Both the position numbers and the translations under genes were made by a program. The notes below the pieces were generated by a model, which did no database searches, was not told the origin of the DNA, and saw nothing but the letters and a program-made list of their open reading frames with translations. Positions 24,301 to 36,654 of a stretch of 64,000 nt of DNA are shown here, piece after piece. Source of the stretch: Chinchilla lanigera. Its lineage: Eukaryota > Chordata > Mammalia > Rodentia > Chinchillidae. Location: assembly GCF_000276665.1 (NCBI RefSeq), contig NW_004955402.1, positions 6,246,208 to 6,310,207 of the forward strand, given 5' to 3'. Positions within the stretch are counted from its first letter, which is position 1, and each line of letters starts with the position of its first letter.

Positions 24301-26365
24301 GTGCTGTTTCTCACCTTCGGACTTTCCATGTTCCACGCTGTCACCTACCTTCCTTTGTTTTCAGGGGAAAATTTGCATAAATAAAAAAATTGTTTTATAA
24401 CATTACTAGGAGAGAATGTAAATACTCTGATAAAAATTTTTTCAATGATTGAAAAATGAACCAAGTATATAGTCAATTTATCAAAAAAGAATTATGTTTT
24501 TAGCTAATCACCGTATATTCTCTTTGACTCCCAGACAGGTCTAAAATGCTTTACACCATCTCATTCACGCAGTTCCACTGTCCTCTGTGAGAATACGGTA
24601 AAGGGCTAACAGCATACATTCTTGGATAATCATCATCTTTTTTCACGGGCTTGTGATAGAGGTGACCTAAGCTAATATATAAAGCACTGTTAGAAGAATA
24701 CCTAACCTCAAGTAAGTACTATGTAAACATTAGCTAGAATTATCTTTACATAAAATTGCATTCTAGATATGTTAAAATACTGGCTAAGGGAAAATATGAG
24801 ATGGACTTGCTGAAGTTTGAATCCAGTCTGTGTGATTCTAAATCACATAATTTCGACCAATAGTTTGTATAGCATGATAGCCATTTTTAAAAGTTTATTC
24901 TAGAGAAGTACATATTGAGATAATATTTCTCTTTAAAATTAACAAAGATGAAAATAAAATGAAGACAAATATCAAACTTATCTCATAAAAGTGAGACCTT
25001 GAGATTACCAGTATTAAGTGGTAAAAATTGAAATAGTTAGGCCTTGGTGAAAGTTAACTCTATAATGTGAAACCTACTATCTAATGACCTTTTTTGGTTC
25101 AACCTCAACTGTTAAAAATGAAACAAAAGGCTGGGAACAAAGATTTTCATCACTGTGTTACATACCACACCCGTGACTGTCTAAGAATAGTACAATGGTT
25201 AAAAAAATGCATTGTTTGTATTATTGAATATTTTATTTGTACATATTTATGTTATTGAATGCTCTACTGCTATTAAATCCATAGTAAGTAATGCCACTGC
25301 ACAGAAATACATGTAAAAAATATAATTTGAAAAAATGCATAACATGGAATATTTGGCTCAATTTTTATAAAAGGGTTACCAAAGAAAAAATGATATATAC
25401 AATGAAGTCTACAGAGATATACTATTATAATGAAAATAGCTTTTATTTATAGGAGGGATAAATAAGTAGTGGCTTAATTTTCTATCTGAGTGTTTCATTA
25501 CCATGCAAGTCTCTGTAATGAGCCTATATTACATTTTAAAATTTTTACATGTTTTATTTTAAAGAGAGAAAGAAAAAATTAAAAGTAAAATAATACAGAG
25601 TTTCAAAACAGCCTCATGGGACAAAAACAACAATATTACATTTAAAGTGACAAAAAACAATAAATATTAGTTTAAAAAATAAAAGTCTGCTTCTAGCTTA
25701 TGTATTATTGGAGAAATAAAAATAAAGAATTGCAAATAGTTTCAAGATGTTAAATGTGTGTAAGATCAATAAAGCAAAATTCGTAATAAAATAGTGTTTT
25801 ACTTCTGCTGCCTGAAAGTGGCTCAGAATTAGTGGTGCTGTGACTTGGAATGAGTCCTCTGCATTTCTCATTTCACGGCACTGTGGATCACCCACGGATG
25901 CCACCTGAGAGAGGGAGGAAATCACCTGCCCAGCCCCTGTCCCAGAGTCTTACACATTCCTTTCCATGTCTCTGTGGTGACAGATAACGTCCCTTTATAA
26001 CCATAGTAAGAGCCTCCTAGCCCCTCAACTCTTATCGACAGGATCTATTAGAGTACCTGTGTTTAACATAGATCATAGCTGAGTCTGTTAACTTCTGCAA
26101 GAATGCTGCCCAAGAGAAAAGGAGATGCAGAATATTCATGTCTTCCCAAAATGTCAGTTACCAGCATGTACACACTGCATCTCCCTAATGACTCGGTTTG
26201 GTAAATGAGCAGAAAACATTACCTTGTTACTGAGACATAGTAAATCCTGTGAATCAAAGCCTGACCTTTTACATTCCCTGCAGAGGAATTCCTAGGTGTG
26301 TGCCTCCTGCCTGGCAGCATTTAAATGTATTTCGGTATCTGTGATAACAATAAATAGCCTTGCTA
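24301..26365. other. AT-rich intergenic, nothing recognised
   Basis: Long AT-rich stretch with A and T runs. The 75-codon minus-strand frame at 25698-25925 has no domain. No repeat that I can assign. Confidence 0.45.
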
Positions 26366-26369
26366 AACT

Positions 26370-26720
26370 ACAACCAAAGCACCCCTTCGTTTATCCTCCC
26401 CTCGCTGACAAACTTCTTGAATAACTGCTCCTTCACTTTTTCATTTCCCTTTATGTCACTAAAAAAATACAATAAAAAGCAACTTATGTTGACTTCTACC
26501 CTCCACAAGGTACTGAAAGACTACAACATTACCAACCATCTTCATACTGCTACAACCCCTAAACACCTTTGAGTCATTATTTAATTTAATCTCAATGCAG
26601 CCTTTGACATTGTCTGAATTGTTTACACATGCAGATGTGATTTATTTCACTTGTGATTATGGTCTTTAGCTGTGTCTATTTACCTATAAAAGCCTCAAGT
26701 TTATTTAGCTATTACAAATT
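26370..26720 (-). mobile_element. L1 3' end fragment, antisense
   Basis: 'tgatttatttcacttgtg' then 'atggtctttagctgtgtc' and 'tttacctataaaagcctc' (26637-26700) match the antisense L1 segment at 62357-62420. They are the reverse complement of the sense L1 at about 39775-39830. The upstream part is pyrimidine-rich as expected of this L1 3'UTR. The plus-strand 70-codon frame is incidental. Confidence 0.6.
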
Positions 26721-27205
26721 GCGCTGTGCTTGCTTCATGGTACCAGGTAACATTTCTACCCAGCGTGGGGAGAGGAAGAGGAGAGCAGATCTGGGCAGGA
26801 AAACAGGTGATGTCCCTGCCCTCTGCAATCAAATATGCTTTGTTATCAACTTTTAGACCACTAAGAGTCTACATTCAATGATAAAAGAAACAGTGGAAAA
26901 ACTGCAGTTCACCTTGAATGAGCCCTCTTCTTAAGAGGAGAGTCTGTGCAGCAATTGGACACACTGCTTTTTTTCCTTTAGTCCACTTCTGTGATTGCCT
27001 TTATCTCCATTTCATCTGCAAATGCTCCTTCCTGTAGTAAGTATATGTGGTAGTATCAAGTTTTGGGCTCTCTCTTGTCATTCTCCATGGACAGTGACAT
27101 ACGTTACCATGACTTCGTATTCAATAATTATGTAACCTTATCCCATGCTCAAAAATTAAATTAGCTAGTTTCTTACTTTTATATTTGCATTTTGAAATTC
27201 TATAG
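26721..27205. other. intergenic, no feature recognised
   Basis: No recognised repeat or gene. Confidence 0.4.
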
Positions 27206-27209
27206 ACAC

Positions 27210-27850
27210 ACTCTCTTAGTCATTTTCTATTGTTGTAACAAAATATCTGAGGCAGGGTAGTTTGTAAAGAAACAAGCTTCATTCAGCTCACAGTTCTGGA
27301 GTCCAAGAGCGTGGTACCAGCATCTTGGCTTCTGGTGGGGCTTGTGCTACTGCACCAATTCATGGCATGGAAGCAGAAAGGGGAAGTGAATGCATGCACA
27401 GATTTCATGTGCAAGAGAGAGACAAAGGGAGGCTGACCCACTCCATAACAACCTGTGTCAGTCAGTAATCCCTCACTGTGGCAAAATACCTGAGAAAACC
27501 ACCTTAGAAGAAGAAAGGTTACAAAGCCTCACTGCCTAAAGGTTCTCCATCTCCCAGTAGACCACAGGTTGTCAACCAAGACTTGAACACCTAGGCCTTG
27601 GAAAACATTTATGATCCAAACAATAATGCAACCAATTCTCATGATCAGTAATCTATTCCCTTTAGACTGAAATCACTCCTAGAAGACCTAATGCAATCTC
27701 AAACAATCTCACTATTTTTTTAACAAGGCATTAATCCATTCATGAGTTTGGTGCCTCCTAAGTTACAGCTCTTCAAATGTCACCACCTCTCAGTGCTGTG
27801 ACATTAGTGACCCAGCTTCTAGCCCATGAACCTTTGGGTAACAAACAGTA
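27210..27850 (-). mobile_element. MaLR LTR (MST/MLT-like), antisense, split by a second LTR
   Basis: The outer LTR runs 27210-27448 ('ttgttgtaacaaaatatctg', 'ctcacagttctggagtcc', 'gcatggaagcagaaagg') and resumes at 27634-27850 ('attctcatgatcagtaatct', 'gcattaatccattcatgag'). Removing the insert 27454-27628 and one copy of its TSD joins 'ccactccataacaacc' to 'aattctcatgatc', which restores normal LTR order. Confidence 0.75.
27454..27628 (-). mobile_element. short MaLR-like LTR inserted in another LTR, 5-bp TSD
   Basis: A 175-bp insert starting TGTGTCAGTCAG with 'gtggcaaaatacctgag' near its left end and 'cacctaggccttgg' near its right. It is flanked by identical CAACC at 27449-27453 and 27629-27633. 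It is related to 2193-2552 but internally shortened. The terminal CA appears mutated (ends ATG). Confidence 0.7.
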
Positions 27851-28405
27851 GCAGGCTGCACTCTCAAACTGTGTATTAATTTCATAAAACATAGGTGAAG
27901 CCTCTGGGTCTGAGCCTCCCCTAATCTTCCAGCTGTGTCACATTGGAAACCATATTTAATCAGCACTCTGGAGTGTTGGAGAAATTAAGATAATGTGTGC
28001 AAAGCAAACCCCAGGCAATTTATGGCACATAGTGAGTGCTCATCTCTTCTTTCTTATGGTTCTACTCTCAGGATGTGACCCATAAATACACCCAATTGCC
28101 CATGTTATTAACCCGAGCATTAAATCAGCATTACTCTCCCTTCTGACAATGCAGATTCAGTCTCCTAGTTTTGCTCAGGTTCTTTTTAAATATTTCAAAC
28201 ACAGCCATTTCTTTAGGTAGATACCTCTTGCTTGTATTTCTGATCTTATTATCCTCATCAAAAGCCTCTGATCTTCCTGTCCTTGACTTCATTAACTTCA
28301 AATGCACAAACACAGGTCATCAGCTGAAGTCTCATGATATTAATCTAACCTTTGTAGCTATTAATAATCCATATCAGTATAAATCCTAAACCGTTTTATT
28401 GAAAA
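27851..28405. other. intergenic, no feature recognised
   Basis: Overlapping short frames on both strands at 28131-28389 have no domain. Confidence 0.4.
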
Positions 28406-28407
28406 CT

Positions 28408-28803
28408 ATATTGGCTTAGGTCTAGATGTCATTGCAGAACTTCCTGTGGTCAGAGGCGGGGTTTTTCTAGAGTTGGCTGGGTGTAGAGTATGTGATGCTG
28501 GGATAGGGGTGTGTTATTAGTAAATTAGTCCACTGATTGGTTTGGTGCCACTCCAATCTCAGTGCCTAGATAAAGTATAAAAGAGGCCAGAAAAGGCTTC
28601 TAAGGTCCCTTGTTTGCTCTGCTACCTTCTTCCCACCATGAAATGTTTCTCCTGTGTCATGCCCCTCTGCCATGCTATCTTGTCTTAAAATCAGCTGATT
28701 ATAGACTGAAACGTCTACAAACAGTGTGCTAAAGAAACCTCTCCTCTCTTAACTTGTGAATGTCAGATATTTTGTCTCAGCAATAAGAAAAGGAACTAAG
28801 ACA
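28408..28803 (+). mobile_element. ORR1/MT-like MaLR LTR, sense
   Basis: Same family as 8231-8654: 'taggtctagatgtcattg' head, 'gtgttattagtaaattag' and 'tccactgattggttt', then 'ttctcctgtgtcatgcc', 'tatagactgaaacgtctac' and an 'aaggaactaagaca' tail. The first few bases are decayed. No clear TSD. Confidence 0.8.
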
Positions 28804-30560
28804 AACATGAAAAGGCTTTGGTGGTCTCTCCTCAACCTTATTGTTATCCACCTTTTGACAATCACTTTATTATATCCTCTAATCATGTGAAGCACTGATC
28901 CTCTCTTGATTTTGGTATGGTCTTATATTCTCGTTCTAAGACAAACATGTTTAAAATGCATAATTTTATTTCATGATTTAGAGCTAGTCCTTCTAAAGCA
29001 AAAAAACTATATGGAATTATCAATAAGATAGTGAAAAAAATTATTGTCTCTTTATCCAATTCCAAGACCAGACTGAGAAACAGACCTTGAAATGCTGCAA
29101 TAACTTAGAAAAATACAAACAAGGATCTGCTAAAATTTAGAAAACTGAAATGGGAATTGGAAGTTCATCATAATTAGCTCAAAAACATGGAAAAATAGAC
29201 TCAATAGAAGATCTGAATTTGAGAACATTTCCAGAGTAACTGAATATTCATGAGACCTTTGAGTAGAGATCTAACAATCGGTATTAATTCCAATTCACTG
29301 CTTGGCTTTGGATAGGTACAGATCCTTCATTAAGGTGACCTGTTCCAGGACTTTTCATGAGCCTCATCCTTTCCTACCATGGTTTGCATTCGTAGTACAT
29401 TTCTGGAATGTTGCCCTTTCAGTTATAGGGATTTTTCTTCCTAGGATATGACGTGTTCTCCCTCAATTCCTGTCATGTCATACACAATGTTCTTGATTCC
29501 CTATTCTCAGATGCTTTGTATTAGCTAAATTCTATCCATCCTTCACATCGTGTCCTCTGGAAAGGCCACTCTGAAGGCTCAGCACTTGGTCAGATTCCCT
29601 TCCAGTGTCTTGCTCTATAATTATAGGTCTCACTCTGTCTGCCAATCCTCTCCCTTCACATACGTTCCCCCTTTCCACTGTCATTTCTTTAAGGTGAGAA
29701 ACTCTCACTCTCCACTGTTGCCTAGAATTTAGCAGACAGCCTGCTCCATGAGAAGTTTCAACTGCATTTGGAATCATGCATTTAACAAGTTTAAATATGG
29801 AAGTCAAGAATCATTTACAAAAATCCTTTTCTGTAGGGCATACTTCTTTTTTGTTATTTTAAATAATATTCTCTGAATAATGCTAGTACACAATGCATTT
29901 TAAAATTTGCCCAAAGACATCAATTCTAAGAAACTTTAGTTTGCTCTCAAGGATTGGTCAGAAAAGTTCTCATCAAGAAAAACTTGCTCTCTATGTGGGT
30001 ACCACTGTTCTTATGTTGTTTTTTCTACTTATTCAGTATTTCTCATTTTCTAGTTTCCTTTTAAATTTTATTTCCTCATCTTATTGCCATCATTCCACCC
30101 TCCTCTGACCCATCTGACATCTGACACCTGATGCAGCAGAGTCACCTTCACAGGGCTCACATTCATGGCTCTGGACCCATCTTATAAACTGAATGATGAT
30201 AAATTTTATGTGCAAGTTCACGGGAATTTTTTTTATCATTTCTAATAACTGGTATGTAACTGCAGACAATTAAAACTCTGTTGAGTATCTTGAAACTTCT
30301 TAAAGTTTTATAGTCATGGATATGGTCATGCACCAGTGAAGGATGGGCCATATTCTGAGCAATGCACAGATGGCTTCATGGTTGTGAAAACATTATAGAT
30401 AGAACTTGCACAAACTGGACAGATACTATGTCCCTCAGTGATAGAATACTAGGGGACCACATGTGTATCTGCAGTCCATGATTAGCCAAAATGTCATTAT
30501 ACAATGCAAGTATTTGCTTAGCAGTTACTGCCAAAAAGCACATGATTATAACTGACTAAC
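28804..30560. other. intergenic, no feature recognised
   Basis: No convincing gene. Short frames (28883-29065, 29532-29807, 29893-30108) show no domain. Confidence 0.45.
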
Positions 30561-30564
30561 ATCA

Positions 30565-30900
30565 TCTTCTTTCTTTTATTTTAAAGAGAATAGTAAAAGA
30601 AAGAACAATAGCAAAATACAAACAAAACAAAGCAAGGACATTAAAAAATGATACAGGGTTTCAAACCAAATGATAAGTATTAACAGTGGTTGTTATATTA
30701 CATACTGTTATGTTCAGCAAAGTTACTCAGATTACCAGATGTAAGAATAGAAGATTGATCAAACCATTAAAGGGAATAAGAAAATAATAATTTAAAAGAA
30801 CTTTAGAGACAATACATAGTTTCACGAGACAGGATGGTAGGATTTCACCAATGGTTGTTATACTACATATCGTTGTCTGCACATAAGCTACTCAGATTAC
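30565..30900 (-). mobile_element. L1 3'UTR fragment with internal 164-bp duplication, antisense
   Basis: 'tattttaaagagaatag', 'acaaacaaaacaaagcaagg' and 'tgatacagggtttcaaac' are the reverse complement of the sense L1 3'UTR end at 40300-40440. 'tggttgttatattacata' (30689) recurs as 'tggttgttatactacata' (30853), each followed by 'ctcagattaccagat', giving a direct repeat with a period of about 164 bp. Confidence 0.7.
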
Positions 30901-30904
30901 CAGA

Positions 30905-30950
30905 TATCATATCTATATCTATAGATAGATAGATATAGATATATATGGTG
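30905..30950. repeat. TATC/GATA-type microsatellite
   Basis: Short 'atctatatctatagatagat' type tract. Confidence 0.8.
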
Positions 30951-30959
30951 CCTTACTTC

Positions 30960-33025
30960 CTTCCCTCATCCCAGTTAACATCATCTTCTTAAAATGAGAT
31001 TTTGTTCTCTATGTCTTTACAAATGCAAACACACAGGAGTGCACAGAACTGGTGTTCCAAGTAACTATAGAACAATCAAAGTACCAAGTGTACGATAAAG
31101 TACAAATTGACATGAGAAAAGAAAACAGAAAGATGTTTTATCCTCCCTGAGAACAGGAGATTTATCAGCATGTCCCTGAAATGCTCTTTTCTGTTCTCAA
31201 AATTCTTGCCAAGTCCAGGGGACATTGTAAGCGGACAGGGATGACAATGTCTGGATAACTGTGATCCTCATGACTCTGGGGACAGGTACACTAATGTCAT
31301 CCATACAAACTGCCTTCCCACCCATAGGCTGAATCAGCTGCTCTGGGGAATACTGGTCATATAATGAAATAAGATAAACGATGTCACTGCTTATGCAGTG
31401 TAACCTATGACTGCCCCTCCCTGCAGGAACCAGCTGGCACTGTACCTCCCCAGTGACACAGTTGTTGACTACATGTAAAGATTTTGCTGTGGAGCATACA
31501 CTCATGGCAGGACCATACAAAGTGATGCTATTGAACTTACATGCGCTTCTTGTGAACTCTGTCTCACTAGGAAGTTTTAGTAAACTCTGTCCTGTCCACT
31601 TGTAAATCTGGTCTCTCACAAACCACCTTCAGGTATTTTCCTTAGTGATCAAGGCCAGAGGCAACAAGACACACTTTCAATCCACCCATATGGGTCTCTA
31701 GCCTGTGCTTACAGCTCCCATTCTACTTTTTGTAATCCTCAAGTCACAGCCATCTTTCTCCTGTCTGCTTTCCCTGAGAACTTCTAGATCTAGTACTAAA
31801 TGAAGAGACAGCAGTTTTTTCAGAGACTGTTTCACTAGTTCCTACAATTGTATAAGATCATTCTCATACAAATGCGCACATGTGGACACACATCACCTGC
31901 TGGTTCTTCTCTAAGTGAGTCCTGACTGGTAACATGGTCTATTTTTACTGTTATTTCAATATTTCTTCTGCGGGCACTGGCCTGTGATCACTTCTCGAGT
32001 TGCGTATGTGCCGCATGCCCAAAATACTAATGTGAAGACTTTCCCATCACTGTCTCCAAACACAGCAGCATATCTGCGGCAAGTATGGCACGCATACATT
32101 GCAGACATTTGTGTAAGAATTTCATTGTCATTTAATAATATACTTAATGCACAAAATACATAAAAATATTAAAGTATGAGGAATGAATGAATCACCTGAA
32201 AGTAGGGCAAACTGACCAGCTGAAGTCATTTCTACAAGAACATGGTTAGAGTATTTGTATTTTTACTACCAGAAACATGACCTATAACATGAAAGGCAAA
32301 GCCCTCTGTAAAATCCTTTACCTAAAGGATGGTGCATGTGTCTTTTTGTAAGCATTATATATTTTCACAGATTGACACAAAAGCAAAATAGGATAGAACA
32401 GGAAGGAATAACTCTGAAGAACATTTAAACCAGGCTCCTTCTTTTCTCCTTTTACCAGGAAATCCTCTGACTTCATGTCAGCAGAATCCGAAACAAAGGA
32501 AAAGTGCAGTAATGAAATCACAAGAAAATGATTATCAGTGTGAAATGCATTCTTCATGTAGAGAAACTATTCCTGGTTCTCATCGTTTTCTTTTCTCCCA
32601 CTCAGGGTTCGTTATACTGCATGGTGTCCATGGTAACATCCACAGCTAATGAGTAGACTACCACAATGTCCTGCGACTGCCAATCACTATTGTTTTGAAG
32701 CCAAGGCAAGTCTTCTGCAGTTCTGAGTGGTTTTCCCAACCCCACCCCTCTCTAAGGAGCAATCTCTTCACCATAAACACATGGTACCAATCCAAGATTA
32801 TCTGTTGCCTGATCTATTTTGCCACACTGGAAAGTTTTATTAAGGTGATAGCATTTGTGCGCAAACACTTGGGCAGATTGCAAAATCTTTCTGTTCTTTT
32901 TACATAATGAACAAGAAAATAGTAGGCTAACATATGTCAGATTATTCACGGAAGGCACTGTGCCCTGAGTACCATTTAGAGGCATAGTCCTCAATGTGTT
33001 TCAATTGGCAAATCACACTGAACAG
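30960..33025. other. intergenic; contains an unexplained 140-codon minus-strand frame
   Basis: 31619-31197 on the minus strand is open for 140 codons and the sequence is less AT-rich than its flanks. It is cysteine-containing with no recognisable domain, signal peptide or membrane segment, and I do not see splice-consistent extensions. It may be a chance frame in an unrecognised old repeat or retroposed sequence. The remainder of the stretch is AT-rich with nothing recognised. Confidence 0.35.
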
Positions 33026-33027
33026 GG

Positions 33028-35143
33028 GAAGCTGAAGCTAGACAAGGATGTCCACTCTTGCCACTCCTGTTCAATATAGCAGTTGAAATTTTAGCCAGAG
33101 GAATCAGGCAGGAGGAAGAAATAAACAGAATATGAATAAGAAAGGAAAAAGTCACATTTTTTGTACATATGATATGATTCTATATTTAAAGATTCCACCA
33201 AAAGACTCTTAGAGCCAATAAACAAATTCAGCAAAGTAGCAAGAAACAAAATCAACATTAAAAAATCAGCAGCTTTACTATACACCAATAAGGAAGCAGT
33301 TCAGAACAGCTATAAAAATAGTTCTATTCACATGAGCTTCAAAAACATAAAATAAAATACCTAGGAATAACTTCTCCAAAGAGGTGAAAGAGCTCTATTA
33401 AAATAACAGAACATTGAAGAAAGAAATTGAAGACAATGCTGGAAGATAGAAGGAACTCCTATTTTCATGGGTAAGTAGAATTAATTTTGTGTTGAAGTAG
33501 TCATTTTACCAAAAGCAGTCTACTGAGTGCAATACCCCTTTCACAGAATTAGAAGACAAAATCCTAAAATTCATATGGAGATACAAAACACCCAGAATAG
33601 CCAAAGCCATCCTGAACAAAAAGACCAAGGCTGAAGTCCTCACAATACCTGATTTCAAATTATATTCAAAGGCATAAGTAACAAAAATAGTATGGAATGG
33701 GCACAAAAATATAGCTCTATAGACCAATAGAATAGAATAAAGGGAAGAGAAGTAAACACACACGAACACAGCCATCTGATCGTGGACAATGTGGCTGAAA
33801 GTACACACTGGAGAGAAGACAGCCTCCTTGGTAACTGGTGTTGGAGAATCTGGAAAGTCTTAGGTAGGAAACTGAAATTAGATCCCTATACCTCACCCTA
33901 CACAGAAATTAATTCAAAATGGATCAAAGCCTTAGTATAAGATCTGCAAGTCTGGCCACTAGAAAAAGATATAGGAGAAAAACTTGAGGGCATAGAGACA
34001 GCAAAGCCCTCCTGAATAGAACTCCAATAACACACAGAAGAACAAGAATCAACAAATTCAAAGTTTCTGCACAGCAAAGGAAACAGCTAGCAGAGTGAAG
34101 AGGCCGTCTGCAGAGTGGGAGAAAATCTTTGTCAGCTACCCATCTGACAGAGGATTCATCTAGATTATATAAAGAACTCAAAAATCTTAATACCAAGAAA
34201 TCAAACAGCCCCATCAATATGTGGGCAAATGAATTGAACAGACATTCTTCAAAAGAAGTAAAAATGACCAATATGTATATGAAAAAATGGTCAACATCTT
34301 TAGCCATCACGGAAATTAAAATCAAAATTACTTTGAGCTAGGGATGGTGACACATGCCTCTAATCCCAGCACTGTGGAGGCTGAGGCAGGAGAATTGCCA
34401 TAAGTTTGGGCTACATAGTGAGTTCAAGGCCAACCTGAACAATATAGCAAGATCCTCTCTCAAACAACAATGAAACAACTATAAAATGGCTTCTCACCCT
34501 AGTTAATGGCTGTCACCAAGAATAAACAAACAAACATAAAGGCTGGAGAAGATGTGCAGAAAAGAGTCCTCTACACTGCTGCTCGGAATGTGAGAATAAT
34601 CACTATGGAAGTCATCACGCAGGTTACTAGAAAAACTAACAACAGAACTGCCACATGATCCAGCTGTAGCAGTCCTTGGTTTATACTTGAAGGAATTAAA
34701 AGTCTACAAGCTCTTGGGGTACCTGCACACCCATGTTTATTGTGGCACAATTCAAAATAACTGTGATAGGGAGCCAGTCTCGGTGTCCATCTATGGTGAA
34801 TGTATGTAAAAGTGTTGTACATATACACAATGGAGTATTACTCTGCCATAAAGAAAAACAAAAGGATGACATTCGCAGAAAAATTGATAGAAGTGAAGAT
34901 GAACTTGTTAAGTAAAATAATCCAGACTCAGGAAGGCAAGCATTGCATGCTTTGCCTTGTATGTGGAATCTAAAAAGGAACATGAACCCCAAAGGGGAAG
35001 TATTGTTAGAGAAGAGGAAGGTAGTAAGGAAAGAGGGGGGGTAAGGGCGGGTAATAGGAGGATGGAAAAGATTGTATGAGCAAAAGGTGTTACAGGAATG
35101 CATGAAAATACCACACTGAAGCCTAAAATATTATGAAAAAAAA
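33028..35143 (+). mobile_element. L1 3' half (ORF2 C-terminus and 3'UTR), 5'-truncated, split by B1
   Basis: Begins at the ORF2 reverse-transcriptase block '[17 protein letters not shown]'. The expected catalytic FADD position reads FVHM-stop, so the active site is lost. C-terminal ORF2 follows through about 34920 with many stops, including the 'TMEYYSAIK' equivalent at 34829-34855. Next is a 3'UTR with a G-rich polypurine tract (35010-35067) and an A tail at about 35135-35144. A B1 SINE interrupts it at 34337-34475: 'attactttgag' continues after the SINE as 'ataaaatggcttctcaccct'. No clean TSD found for the L1. Confidence 0.88.
34337..34475 (+). mobile_element. B1 SINE inserted in L1
   Basis: 7SL-derived SINE: 'gctagggatggtgacacatg', 'taatcccagcactgtggagg', 'ctgaggcaggagaattgcca', 'gggctacatagtgagttcaa', ending 'gatcctctctcaaac' and an A-rich tail. 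The first two blocks include the internal pol III promoter region. It interrupts L1 ORF2 sequence. Confidence 0.92.
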
Positions 35144-35289
35144 AGGCACTAAGGAAAGTAGATTTAAAAACAAATAAAACAGCTATAAAACATCAGATTC
35201 ATTTAATTAGAAGGCTATCTTGAAAGTGGCAAACCAGAATAAAGCATAATTTAAGAAAATGCGTGCTAAATTATGTGTTAAAACTACAG

Positions 35290-35490
35290 AGAATGTTTAA
35301 ATTTTAAAAATGGATTACAGTGAAAGACACATTGCCATTAAACCCCTTCATACTATTCCCCCTTGCTTGGAATTCACTTATCTTATCATTCTTGCTCCTT
35401 CCTAAAGCCATTCTGGAAGTCCTTTTTCATGAGCGTCTTAACTAGTTGTGATCAAGCTACAATGAATGCTGCCTTCCCAGTACCACTTGT
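35290..35490 (-). pseudogene. mariner transposase C-terminus, antisense arm
   Basis: The minus strand reads 'SQLVKTLMKKDFQNGFRK', then a decayed 'DK-IPSKGE-YEG' stretch, the conserved C-terminal end of the same mariner family seen at 22990-23505 and 55523-56057. Just outside it lies 'ttacagtgaaagacacattg', which recurs in the mariner at 55523-56057. Confidence 0.7.
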
Positions 35491-35539
35491 AAAAATATTA
35501 CGATGTGTCCTATTCACCTTTTTCTTCAGATCTGACAAT

Positions 35540-35755
35540 GTGCAAATTCTGGCTCTTCCTCAAAGTCACAATGACCATGAAAAGTAAACAATTTGAATCC
35601 ATTCAGGACTTGGAGAGCAGTCACAGCAGCGAAACTAAAGGCAATAAAGAAAGAGCACGTCCAGATGGGATATGTGTGTTCAAGGAAAAAGGGGATATTT
35701 TGAAAAGTATTAATGGTGACACATCTTGTAACAAAATAATTTTTTAAAAAAATTA
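35540..35755 (+). pseudogene. mariner transposase C-terminus, sense arm
   Basis: The plus strand reads a 'LFLKVTMTMKSKQFESIQDL' block, then 'GICVFKEKGDIL', the region after the last catalytic acid to the C-terminus of mariner transposase. It is sense, opposite to the arm at 35290-35490, so the two arms face each other. Decayed and non-functional. Confidence 0.75.
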
Positions 35756-35759
35756 AATC

Positions 35760-36245
35760 GTCACTGTATTTTTTTTTTAACCAACTTCATGGGTCTCTTC
35801 CCAAGTACAGACTGCTTTTGTTATGGGTGGCATTAGGAGAAAGTTAGGGAATGTGAGAGCAAAGTCCTCCACACACATTTTCTGTGATTGATTTATGAAA
35901 TCAACTTCTTGTGGTCTCCTTCTTCTATGGTACAGGTAGGGCACAGCAGGGTAGGGAGAGTGGGTAGGATGGACTGGGATAGGATATTCAGTCATAATGT
36001 GTCATGGATGGTAAGAGTTATTTTGTAAATTTTTTAAATAAAATATAAATATATTTCTCACTATTGTCATCACTGAACACAATAACATGGAAATAAAAAC
36101 CCTTTTCTAGATTCTGATCCTTTAACGTTCTGTCCTGTGAAAACATAATGTGGCTATTGACTGGATTCATATGTTTAGGCTTTTTCCTAAGAGCTCACAG
36201 TTCAAAATCTACTTTTCAAAAGAAGCTAGCGTTCTTCACGTTCAC
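35760..36245. other. intergenic, no feature recognised
   Basis: No feature recognised. Confidence 0.4.
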
Positions 36246-36264
36246 CCAAATCCCCTATGTTCAT

Positions 36265-36650
36265 TTTTTAGGATTGTCATTAGAAGTCACCACAAGTTAC
36301 ATGGCTTAAAGCAGCACAATTCTCGCACAGTGCTGGAGGCAGCAGCCTAATGTGAAAGCATCGGAGGGATTGCACTCCCTCCTCACTTTTGGTGACAAAC
36401 ATCCTTCCTGGAGGTCCGTGGCTTGCTTCTGCCTGGCTCCACTCTCTGTCCTGAGAAAGCTAGCTGCCCTTTGGATCTTCACACAGCGTTTTCCCTTCTG
36501 TTGTATCTCTTCTCCGCAGAGTCCAGCCTGATGCTACTTCTGCAGACACAGCTGACTGGACCTTAAATTGTGCACTTAATCTCTTCCCCAAAATATTATC
36601 CAGACTACCCCGCCCCTGTTTCCAGAGAAAGCTATGTGGATAGACAGAAT
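36265..36650 (-). mobile_element. ERVL/MaLR-type LTR, antisense
   Basis: 'gtcaccacaagttacatggc', 'ttaaagcagcacaattct', 'cacagtgctggaggcagcag', 'gcactccctcct', 'ttcctggaggtccgtggct' and 'tgtatctcttctccgcag' follow the antisense order of MLT-type LTRs. Old and diverged. Confidence 0.6.
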
Positions 36651-36654
36651 TTGC

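Noticed and set aside
33028..34330. Active reverse transcriptase
   Set aside because: The catalytic aspartate pair is replaced, the frame has many stops, and the 5' half is absent.
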